Shown here piece by piece: positions 1-5,742 of a stretch of 6,367 nt of DNA (its first letter is position 1; each line of letters begins with the position of its first letter). Both the position numbers and the translations under genes were made by a program. Below the pieces are notes generated by a model. That model ran no database searches. It was not told the DNA's origin and was given only the letters and a program-made list of their open reading frames with translations. The DNA comes from Chloroflexota bacterium. GTDB lineage: Bacteria > Chloroflexota > Chloroflexia > Thermomicrobiales > UBA6265. The stretch lies in NCBI GenBank assembly GCA_019348515.1, contig JAHWJF010000213.1:1-6367 (forward strand), in the 5' to 3' direction.

Positions 1-684
1 GTACTGAGAGGCTTCGACGAAGTGGGGCTGGTCGCTAGCGTTGAGCACTTCCACGATCTGCGGACCGGCTGAGAACTCGCCCTCGACCGTGAAGGAGTAG
101 CCGACGCCACCCTCACCTACTTCGACGATGGTTACTGATGCTTCCGGTTCCGGCCCTTCGATGGGCGCCTCCGGATCGCCAGTCACGGTCAGAGCAGGGG
201 CTGGGAGATCACTGAACGGATCTTCGTTCCAGACGCCGTAATCGCCTGCGGGGAGATTGAGCACTACCTGTGGCGCGGCGTCGGCGACGGTCGACGGTCC
301 CCCTGCTATATAGGTTTCGTACAGCCAGGTGAATTCTTCGACCGGTCCCGGAAAGTCTTCGGGAATTGGTGTTCCGGCTGCGATCTCGTCTGCGTAGGAG
401 AGATCCTCGGCTGTCCTCCCTTCTGGCAACCGCACGAACCCGGCGGACAGTTGGGGATTCGAACTCTCGTTGTTGAGCGTCACCAGATAGCGGCCGGCCT
501 CGATCTCGCTTTGATCGAGCTGCAGCCCCTCGTCCGTCGCGGTGATTACGAGTTCGGGCAGTCCGAGATCGGCGAAAAGGCTCTCTCCGGCAATGGGAGT
601 CGCGTCCTGAGCCAACGCGCCGGAAGATCCCATTAACACAAGAGCCGCCGTCGCGGCGATCATCATTATTCGAGAACGCCTCAA
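1..684 (-). CDS. Secreted protein with tandem cupredoxin-like domains (partial, C-terminus beyond window)
   Basis: The reading frame is open for 228 codons from a TTG at 684 to the left edge. TTG is chosen because AGGAGGAGGG lies 6 nt upstream and because it yields a clean signal peptide: MRRSRIMM, then a hydrophobic stretch to about residue 25, and an Ala-Leu-Ala cleavage site before QDA. The first in-frame ATG (666) would remove the arginines and sit too far from the site. The mature part looks like a complete beta-sandwich at about 44-168 (an AG-turn, then NNESSNPQ, later LPAGDYGVW and LTVTG), an acidic/proline linker at about 169-182, and a second copy starting near 183. Residues 60-78 and 203-221 align without gaps and share E, A, G, V, N, S and P. 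The pattern resembles extracytoplasmic cupredoxin-like proteins common in Chloroflexota (from memory of the family). No cysteine and only one histidine (221) are present, so copper binding in the visible part is unlikely. Function unknown; family assignment is moderate. Confidence 0.8.
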   Translation of the reverse strand, partial: MRRSRIMMIAATAALVLMGSSGALAQDATPIAGESLFADLGLPELVITATDEGLQLDQSEIEAGRYLVTLNNESSNPQLSAGFVRLPEGRTAEDLSYADEIAAGTPIPEDFPGPVEEFTWLYETYIAGGPSTVADAAPQVVLNLPAGDYGVWNEDPFSDLPAPALTVTGDPEAPIEGPEPEASVTIVEVGEGGVGYSFTVEGEFSAGPQIVEVLNASDQPHFVEASQY

Positions 685-690
685 TGTTGC

Positions 691-700
691 CCCTCCTCCT
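691..700 (-). promoter_or_regulatory. Strong Shine-Dalgarno that fixes the TTG start at 684
   Basis: On the minus strand this reads AGGAGGAGGG, 6 nt ahead of the TTG at 684-682. It is a near-perfect match to the anti-Shine-Dalgarno sequence, and the only plausible start codon at the right distance is TTG. Confidence 0.8.
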
Positions 701-1005
701 TATGTCCAACGTCTCGGCCTCCCCGAGTACGGGAGCTCCAGGGACCATGCCGACATGCCGCGGCACAGCGTAACGCAGACTCATGCACTAACCGTGCCCG
801 ATTCCGAGGGAGACTAGGCGAAGGGCTATGGGAGAGTTGTTCTGGCGCGTTGTTACCCCGTTGACTGACTGGCTGTTGCACTGAGTGCGACTGCAGCTTA
901 CGGTTGATAGGGAGATAGCCTCGTCGTTGTCGGGGCGCGGACTGTCTGGACGGGGTCAGCCTTACGGAACGACGGTCAATTCCCACGCGTTGTGGAGGAG
1001 CGCTC

Positions 1006-1021
1006 CGGCGATGCTTCGCCG
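1006..1021 (+). promoter_or_regulatory. Small GC-rich leader hairpin
   Basis: CGGCGA and TCGCCG form a perfect 6-bp stem closed by a TGCT tetraloop, 36 nt upstream of the preferred ATG at 1058. There is no T-run behind it, so it is not an intrinsic terminator. It covers the ATG of the short leader ORF (the A in the stem, the TG in the loop) and lies just downstream of GGAGGAG. It could modulate translation of the leader, but a 6-bp stem can arise by chance in DNA this rich in GC. Confidence 0.3.
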
Positions 1022-1025
1022 CTAA
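1011..1025 (+). CDS. Possible 4-codon leader ORF (MLRR) upstream of the DNRLRE-like gene
   Basis: ATG CTT CGC CGC TAA lies 10 nt behind a strong GGAGGAG (994-1000). Its stop codon overlaps an ATG (TAATG, 1023-1027) that is in frame with the downstream secreted-protein gene and 11 codons ahead of its preferred start. The arrangement is that of a minimal upstream ORF with possible termination-reinitiation. Seen directly: the Shine-Dalgarno, the ORF and the overlap. Inferred: that it is translated or regulatory. An alternative is that the GGAGGAG is fortuitous. Confidence 0.25.
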   Translation: MLRR

Positions 1026-1057
1026 TGGCGCGGGAATTTGGGGAGACGAGGGGGAAT

Positions 1058-1954
1058 ATGCGGCGATACGACGAGCGACGAGCGGTAAACGCGCGGACAG
1101 AGACACGCATCGCCGCGGTATGGCGCCTCCTCACGGTCATGGCCGTCAGCCTGACGCTGACCGGGACAATGCCCTGGGCTGTGCCTGCCGCATTCGCCCT
1201 CCAGGAACCGGTCGCGCTAGAACAACAAGACGCCGAGGACGCGACCGCGGGAGCCACGGGCGAAAGCGGGACGGTCAATGGCGTGCCGCGCGAGACAACC
1301 GATACTGCTCCCGCCGTCACGACCGGTCCAGGCGCGCCACTCGCGCCAGCCGGAGTCATTCTGCCTCCATCAGTGCCGGGGCTGCCGGGAGCTGTCCCGG
1401 TCGACCCGGGTTCGATCACGCCAGGCATCGATCCAGCCCTGGTGCCTGGGATTGGCGGGACAACTGAGCTCGTCTTCGGCGCGGTCACTGACACGACCGT
1501 ATTCACCTCGGCGCCGAATGCATCGCAGACCCCCGAGAGCGCGGGCTTGCTGGCGATCGGCGGTCCGGAAGGGGCTGTGACGCTGATGAGTTTCGACGTC
1601 AGTGGCGTTGGCGAGGGGACGGTGCTCAGCGCACTCCTGACATTCACCGGCGCCGGCGACACTGGTGGTCCGGGAGGCAATGTCGGCGTCATCTACGACT
1701 ACGTCGTCGCGGATGGGGTGACGGCTAACGACGTGCCGGACGGAGGAAGCGCGCTCAACGTCCATGGCGTGCCGGCCTGGTTTGAAGCGGTCGAGCCCGG
1801 CGGTTTGACCGCCATCGACGTCACCGGTTCGGTCTATGGCGATGGCATGATCACCTTTGTCCTGCCGGGGCAGCCTGAGGCGACCTCCACGATGTACGCC
1901 GTCGAGAGCGGTGTGCCGCCCGAGCTCATTCTGACTGTGGCTCTGCCAGCCTGA
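1058..1954 (+). CDS. Secreted protein with C-terminal DNRLRE/CBM96-like beta-sandwich domain
   Basis: This 298-residue protein begins with a long basic n-region (RR at 2-3 and 7-8), a hydrophobic core at about 24-46 and an AFA cleavage site at 45-47. A low-complexity stretch rich in Ala, Gly, Pro, Thr and Val follows at about 48-134 and looks like a flexible linker. From about 137 to 296 the sequence follows the DNRLRE/CBM96 pattern: an opening strand with DTTVF, the core SFDVSGVGEGTVLSALLTF (compare RFDLSGLPAGT-v-SAtL in the family), a TAIDVTGSVYGDG segment, and a closing PPELILTV strand. Family members bind carbohydrate or decorate surface proteins; this copy has no enzyme domain and no cysteine, so its ligand is unknown. 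ATG 1058 is preferred because GAGGGGG sits just upstream. ATG 1025 and GTG 992 are in-frame alternatives that would lengthen an already long n-region. It is the first gene of the plus-strand cluster. Confidence 0.8.
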   Translation: MRRYDERRAVNARTETRIAAVWRLLTVMAVSLTLTGTMPWAVPAAFALQEPVALEQQDAEDATAGATGESGTVNGVPRETTDTAPAVTTGPGAPLAPAGVILPPSVPGLPGAVPVDPGSITPGIDPALVPGIGGTTELVFGAVTDTTVFTSAPNASQTPESAGLLAIGGPEGAVTLMSFDVSGVGEGTVLSALLTFTGAGDTGGPGGNVGVIYDYVVADGVTANDVPDGGSALNVHGVPAWFEAVEPGGLTAIDVTGSVYGDGMITFVLPGQPEATSTMYAVESGVPPELILTVALPA

Positions 1955-1971
1955 CCGAAAGGCGGCACAGA

Positions 1972-2007
1972 GTCTGCGTGACCCGCGACAATGGGTTGCA
2001 CGCAGAC
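1972..2007 (+). promoter_or_regulatory. Inverted repeat/hairpin enclosing the start codon of the MFS_3 exporter gene
   Basis: GTCTGCGTG (1972-1980) and CACGCAGAC (1999-2007) are perfect 9-base inverted arms. Inside them ACCC (1981-1984) can pair with GGGT (1993-1996) after a 2-nt bulge (TG, 1997-1998), giving 13 bp with an 8-nt loop. The ATG at 1991-1993 falls in the loop and the first base of the inner stem. No clear Shine-Dalgarno precedes this ATG. As RNA it would hide the initiation site; as DNA the split palindrome could bind a dimeric regulator. No T-run follows, so it is not a canonical terminator. The symmetry is direct observation; the role is inference. Confidence 0.5.
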
Positions 2008-3334
2008 ACCGGCCGCGCCTGAGCGCACGCCGCCGGGAAACGAGATACCCCGTCCCCTGGCGCCTGTCGACGCGCCTGACGTCGACCGCGCGCTGCCACT
2101 GGGGCTGCGCGCTTTCTCACATCGTGATTACCGGGTTTTCTGGTTCACCCAGCTCTTCTCGCTGACGGGGACCTGGGTGCAGAGTCTGGCCCAGAGCTGG
2201 CTCGTTCTGACCATGACCGACTCCCCGGTGGCGCTAGGGCTGATCGGCGTCTTCCAGTTCGGGCCCACCCTCATCCTCGGTTTGCCGGCGGGCGTTCTCG
2301 TCGACCGACTGCCGAAGCGTCGTCTCCTCGCAGCGACACAGATCGCCGCCGCCACAATTATCGGTGTGCTGGCGATCCTGGTCGTTACCGGCCAGGTGCA
2401 GCTCTGGCAGATTTACGCGGCGGCGCTTGCGCTCGGAGTCGTCTCCAGCGTCGATATGCCGACGCGGCAGTCCTTCGTCGTCGACCTGGTCGGCAAGGAC
2501 GACCTGATGAACGCCATCGCGCTCAATTCAGCGTTGTTCAACACCACGCGTGTGGCCGGCCCGGCGCTGGCGGGATTGCTGCTTGCCGCTTATGGACCGG
2601 AGATCTGCTTCGCGTTGAACGCGGTCTCGTATATCCCGGTAATTGCCGGTCTCGCGGTGATGCGAACCCACGGGAATCCGCAGCGGGGCGGGGAAGATGG
2701 CTCTCCCATGGACCGGCTGCGTGAGGGGCTCTCGTATGTCCGGAAGACGCCGGACGTGCGCCTGCCGATCATTCTTGCCGGGCTCATGGCGGTCTTCGGC
2801 ATGAACTTCGGTGTCTGGGCTCCGCTCCTCGCTCGTGACTCGCTCGACATCGGCGCCAGCGGCTTCGGGTTGCTGATGTCGTCGCTCGGTATTGGCTCGT
2901 TGACCGGGGCACTGACCCTGGCCTTTACCGGCCGCCAGCCATCGCCGCGGGTCATGCTCGGCACGGCGCTGCTATTCGGCACCCTCGAAATCGCGCTCGG
3001 TATCGTCGCCGGGTTGGGTCTGTCCGCCGTTCTGGCCATGGTCCTGATGGCGGGAACTGGCTTCGCCATGAGCACGACGATGGCCCAGGCCAACACGACC
3101 GTGCAAACGAACTCGCCAGACCAATTGCGCGGCCGCGTGATGAGCATCTACCTGACGGTCTTCGCCGGGTCGACACCGATCGGCGCGGCGTTGGCCGGAT
3201 TCCTGAGCGACCTCTGGAGCGCTCCAGTAGCAGTAGCGACCGGTGGCGCCGTCGTCGCGCTCGCCGCGCTCACGATCGGAGGCCGGCTGACGCGGATCGA
3301 ACGCCGGCGCGAGGAGCAGCTCGTCGCGGCATAA
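1991..3334 (+). CDS. MFS exporter, EntS/MFS_3 family
   Basis: This 447-residue integral membrane protein should have 12 transmembrane helices and expel small molecules using the proton gradient. Family hallmarks are visible: the opening FSHRDYRVFWFTQLFSLTG (42-60) before and in helix 1, motif A in the helix 2-3 loop (GVLVDRLPKRR, 101-111), the MPTRQSFVVDLV segment (156-167) followed by NAIALNSALFNTTRVAGPALAG (174-195), and QLRGRVMSIY (378-387) after helix 10. These match the MFS_3 group that includes the enterobactin exporter EntS and many uncharacterised drug or metabolite exporters; the substrate cannot be read from sequence. A proline-rich, apparently disordered tail of about 38 residues precedes helix 1. 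ATG 1991 is the first possible start, because an in-frame TGA lies at 1979-1981, and no ATG, GTG or TTG occurs before helix 1. It begins 36 nt after the previous stop, within a hairpin. Probably co-transcribed with its neighbours. Confidence 0.92.
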   Translation: MGCTQTPAAPERTPPGNEIPRPLAPVDAPDVDRALPLGLRAFSHRDYRVFWFTQLFSLTGTWVQSLAQSWLVLTMTDSPVALGLIGVFQFGPTLILGLPAGVLVDRLPKRRLLAATQIAAATIIGVLAILVVTGQVQLWQIYAAALALGVVSSVDMPTRQSFVVDLVGKDDLMNAIALNSALFNTTRVAGPALAGLLLAAYGPEICFALNAVSYIPVIAGLAVMRTHGNPQRGGEDGSPMDRLREGLSYVRKTPDVRLPIILAGLMAVFGMNFGVWAPLLARDSLDIGASGFGLLMSSLGIGSLTGALTLAFTGRQPSPRVMLGTALLFGTLEIALGIVAGLGLSAVLAMVLMAGTGFAMSTTMAQANTTVQTNSPDQLRGRVMSIYLTVFAGSTPIGAALAGFLSDLWSAPVAVATGGAVVALAALTIGGRLTRIERRREEQLVAA

Positions 3335-3411
3335 GCACGAGTTCCACGGGCACGCTCCCTCTGGCTGTGCCAGACTTCCACCATGACAACCCACCATCCC
3401 GGAGCTTCTCC

Positions 3412-4473
3412 ATGAGTCTCGGTCCCTTCGCCCTGATCAGTTTGTTTTATGTCATTCTCGGCGTGCGGGTGATCTTTCAGCTCGTCCGCGATTTCCGGCA
3501 GACGTTCGACCGCAACTTTACCCATCAGGATCGTCTGCTCGTCGACCAGGCGTCGTTCTTCGTCCTGCTTCCAATTGCGGTGGCGTTGCACGAGGTCGGT
3601 CACGCGATCGCGATCCGGCTCTATGGAGGGGAGGTCCTCGACTGGGGCTTCTACGGGTTTGCAGGATACGTCGCCTTCGATCCACGTGATTTCACCGACG
3701 CTCAGCAGATTGTGGTCGCGGCCGCGGGAACCCTGGTCAACCTGCTCCTGGCGGCGATCGCCGTTGCGCTCGTCTTCCTGAGACGACCGCCGTTTCGCGC
3801 CGCCGTCAACCAGCTGCTGATCCAGTTCACCTGGATTTCGTTGCTCAATGCGCTCGTGGTCTACCCGGTATTGGACATCGTCTCCGGTCTCAATGGCGAC
3901 TGGACGCAGATGTACAGTTTCAGCGTGCCAACACTCAGTCTGGCTATTCTCGTCATGCATTTCCTGGTGCTGGTCGCCCTCCTCTGGGGTTGGAAGAACC
4001 CGGCCATGCGGGCGCGAGTGGCACGGCTCACCGGAGGCTCTCCCGGATCTGGCCGCACCTCGGCCAGGTCGCGGGGATTCCCGGCCACGTCCCAGGATGG
4101 AGCCACGCCCGCCGAGACGACGCTCCGTGACGCCGCAAGCCGCGTCGCGAGTGGATGGGCCTTCCCCGTGGAGGCGGCAATCCAACATGGCCGCAATGGC
4201 TCGGCGCTCGTCCTCTCATGGGGAAACGGCGCCGTCCGGCGCTCGGTCATGGCGGTCGCGCCGGAGACCGGAGGCATCGAGTTCTCAGGCGCCTTGCGCT
4301 CTAACGACGGCTCACCCGAGCAGCGTCCGCTGGGGCGCGACCCGGGCGCGCTCGACGCCGATCGGTTGACGATGATGCTGCGCCTAGCTATGGAGACGGT
4401 CGAGGGCTGGACGCCATCATCAGACGGCGCCTCGTTGATTCCGCCATCCCACACCTCGACGCCGGCAGACTGA
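3412..4473 (+). CDS. M50 (site-2-protease-like) membrane metallopeptidase with extra C-terminal domain
   Basis: This 353-residue protein has a hydrophobic N-terminal half and a soluble tail. HEVGH at 60-64 at the end of a membrane segment supplies the two zinc histidines and the catalytic Glu61. AAAGTLVNLLLAA (103-115) corresponds to the family's AGPxxN segment, and N146 followed by YPVLDIVSGLNGDW (151-164) corresponds to the N-P-x-P-x-D motif, with D155 the likely third zinc ligand. The motif order and spacing fit M50/S2P proteases, which cut proteins within the membrane. A last helix lies at about 175-194. Residues 195-235 form a Gly/Ser/Arg-rich linker, and about 236-334 an unrecognised compact domain. 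There is no PDZ or CBS domain. ATG 3412 is chosen because GGAG sits 7 nt upstream; GTG 3367 would add 15 polar residues without a good binding site. It lies 77 nt after and 41 nt before MFS genes. The substrate is unknown. Confidence 0.82.
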   Translation: MSLGPFALISLFYVILGVRVIFQLVRDFRQTFDRNFTHQDRLLVDQASFFVLLPIAVALHEVGHAIAIRLYGGEVLDWGFYGFAGYVAFDPRDFTDAQQIVVAAAGTLVNLLLAAIAVALVFLRRPPFRAAVNQLLIQFTWISLLNALVVYPVLDIVSGLNGDWTQMYSFSVPTLSLAILVMHFLVLVALLWGWKNPAMRARVARLTGGSPGSGRTSARSRGFPATSQDGATPAETTLRDAASRVASGWAFPVEAAIQHGRNGSALVLSWGNGAVRRSVMAVAPETGGIEFSGALRSNDGSPEQRPLGRDPGALDADRLTMMLRLAMETVEGWTPSSDGASLIPPSHTSTPAD

Positions 4474-4514
4474 TCCGGGGTGTCAGGGTGGCTGGCTGAT
4501 CACCATCGTTCCGC

Positions 4515-5738
4515 ATGAGCGCGGCAGCCAAGCGCCGTGGGCTGCTGGTGCTGCTCATCTCCACGTTTTTTGCCTGGGCTGGCTTCTTCATGATCATCCC
4601 GATGCTCTCCGTCCATTACGTCGACGGGCTCGGTTGGACGGCTGGCGCGGTCGGGCTCGTGCTGGCGGCGCGGCAGTTCTTCCAGCAAGGGCTGACACCA
4701 TTCAGCGGCGTGCTTGCCGATCGCCTCGGGGCCAAGCCGCTCATCGCGTTCGGCATGCTGGTGCGAGCCGTTGGTTTCGCCGCGATGGCCTTCGCCGGAA
4801 CCTACGGCCTGTTGATGGCGGCAGCGATCGTCTCGGCGGTTGGCGGCGCGCTCTTTGAATCGCCGCGCTCGGCTGCGGTCGCCGCGCTCACCGACGAGCG
4901 GGAGCGCTCTAGCTACTTCGCCAAGATGGGGGTCGTGGGAGGGCTCGGCATCACCGCCGGCACCCAGCTTGGGGCACTGCTGCTCGAGGTCGATTTTCGA
5001 CTCGTGGCGCTCGTAAGTGCCGCAACGTACGTGCTGATCTTTGTCGTAACGCTGCTCTGGCTACCAGCCGTACAGATTGCGGAGAAAGGCGGCCCCTTTC
5101 GCGGTCTGAATCTCGCCTTCCGCGACCGGCCGTTCCTGACCTACACCGGTTTCATGGGAGGACATCAATTCATGGCCGCGCAGTTCTCGATAACGCTGCC
5201 GCTGATGGCGACGGCCATCGCCGGTAATCCCAGCGCGGTTGCCTGGGTCTACGCGGTCAACTCCATCATAGCGGTGGTGCTCGGGTATCCGGTGCCGCGC
5301 CTGGCGGAGCGCCGGCTAGGGGCGCCGCGCGCGCTCATCGTTGGAGTCCTGGCCACGGCCGCGGGGCTGGTGCTGATCGGCTTCTCGCGCGACACGATAA
5401 GCTTGCTCCTGGCCGTGGTCGTCTACTCGATGGGTCTCGTTCTGGCTCGACCCAGCGAGCAAACGGTGGCGGCCGGGTTAGCCAACCCGGTCGCCCTGGG
5501 ATCGTATTTCGGCGTTGCCGCACTGGCAGTCGCGTTCGGCGGCGGGCTCGGCAGCTACGCCGGGGGACTCCTCTACGACCTCGGCAGCCGGCTTGGACTT
5601 CCGTCTCTGCCCTGGCTCATCTTCGCCATGATCGGCCTGATCGCCGCCAGCGGATTGTGGTGGACGTTACTAGGACCCGGCACGACCGCCGCAGGAAATG
5701 CCACTTCGCTCAGAGGGAGACCGAAGGGTGCTGGGTGA
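4515..5738 (+). CDS. MFS multidrug exporter, MdtH-like (DHA1 type)
   Basis: This 407-residue, 12-helix transporter is close in length to E. coli MdtH (402). Recognisable MdtH-like blocks are RQFFQQGLTPFSGVLADRLG (53-72), followed by AKPLIAFGMLVRAVGFAAMA, which contain motif A (GVLADRLGAKP) in the helix 2-3 loop. Further blocks are GALFESPRSA (111-120), LLEVDFRLV (156-164), PLMATAIAGNPSAVAWVYA (229-247), LARPSEQTVAAGLA (310-323), GSYFGVAALAVAFGG (329-343) and GGLLYDLG (350-357). From recall of MdtH these align colinearly over the whole length. MdtH gives fluoroquinolone tolerance in E. coli, but substrate identity does not transfer safely across phyla, so no gene symbol is given. ATG 4515 directly precedes a short basic end and helix 1; no strong Shine-Dalgarno is visible (GGGTGG lies too far upstream). 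It is last in the plus-strand cluster and ends 4 nt from the stop of the convergent lon gene. Confidence 0.9.
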   Translation: MSAAAKRRGLLVLLISTFFAWAGFFMIIPMLSVHYVDGLGWTAGAVGLVLAARQFFQQGLTPFSGVLADRLGAKPLIAFGMLVRAVGFAAMAFAGTYGLLMAAAIVSAVGGALFESPRSAAVAALTDERERSSYFAKMGVVGGLGITAGTQLGALLLEVDFRLVALVSAATYVLIFVVTLLWLPAVQIAEKGGPFRGLNLAFRDRPFLTYTGFMGGHQFMAAQFSITLPLMATAIAGNPSAVAWVYAVNSIIAVVLGYPVPRLAERRLGAPRALIVGVLATAAGLVLIGFSRDTISLLLAVVVYSMGLVLARPSEQTVAAGLANPVALGSYFGVAALAVAFGGGLGSYAGGLLYDLGSRLGLPSLPWLIFAMIGLIAASGLWWTLLGPGTTAAGNATSLRGRPKGAG

Positions 5739-5742
5739 CTCG

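Larger units (their letters stand above)
685..1057. other. Divergent intergenic region with leaders of both flanking genes
   Basis: This stretch of 373 bases separates the minus-strand secreted-protein gene from the plus-strand cluster, so it should hold both promoters. I see no convincing sigma-70 pair. The best plus-strand fragments are TTGACT at 861-866, with no -10 at proper spacing, and TTGCAC at 876-881 with TACGGT at 899-904 (17-nt spacer), a weak match. Short symmetric elements include TGCCGCGGCA at 756-765 and GCACTGAGTGC at 878-888. The latter overlaps the weak -35 and could be a small operator, but chance is as likely. Frames crossing this region encode only Arg/Ser/Pro-rich shadow peptides, so I find no gene apart from the tiny leader ORF listed separately. 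Confidence 0.6.

Noticed and set aside
209..784. Long minus-strand open frame overlapping the TTG-started secreted-protein gene
   Set aside because: It is Arg/Ser-rich with no recognisable pattern. It lies out of frame with the gene that has the Shine-Dalgarno, a signal peptide and an internal repeat, and it begins far upstream of that binding site.
861..904. Sigma-70 promoter for the plus-strand cluster
   Set aside because: TTGACT has no -10 at 16-18 nt, and the TTGCAC/TACGGT pair matches consensus weakly. Recorded in the intergenic entry but not called as a promoter.
992..1057. GTG 992 or ATG 1025 as start of the DNRLRE-like protein
   Set aside because: No binding site stands at proper distance before either, and both extend an already long signal-peptide n-region. 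ATG 1058 has GAGGGGG close upstream. ATG 1025 remains possible only through coupling to the leader ORF.
681..1106. Minus-strand open frame across the divergent intergenic region
   Set aside because: It is low-complexity Arg/Ser/Pro content, has no ribosome binding site and overlaps the starts of both flanking genes, so it is a GC-rich shadow frame.
3214..3227. Perfect 14-bp palindrome CTGGAGCGCTCCAG
   Set aside because: It lies inside the coding sequence of a clear membrane segment region of the MFS_3 protein, as a single copy. Palindromes of this kind are expected occasionally in GC-rich coding DNA.
3349..3371. GGCAC...GTGCC as terminator after the MFS_3 exporter gene
   Set aside because: It has only 5 bp, a 13-nt loop and no T-run, so it is not a credible intrinsic terminator.
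3148..4188. Long minus-strand open frame opposite the M50 gene
   Set aside because: It is highly charged with no domain pattern and lies antisense to a gene with an HExxH motif and clear membrane segments; high GC explains the lack of stops.
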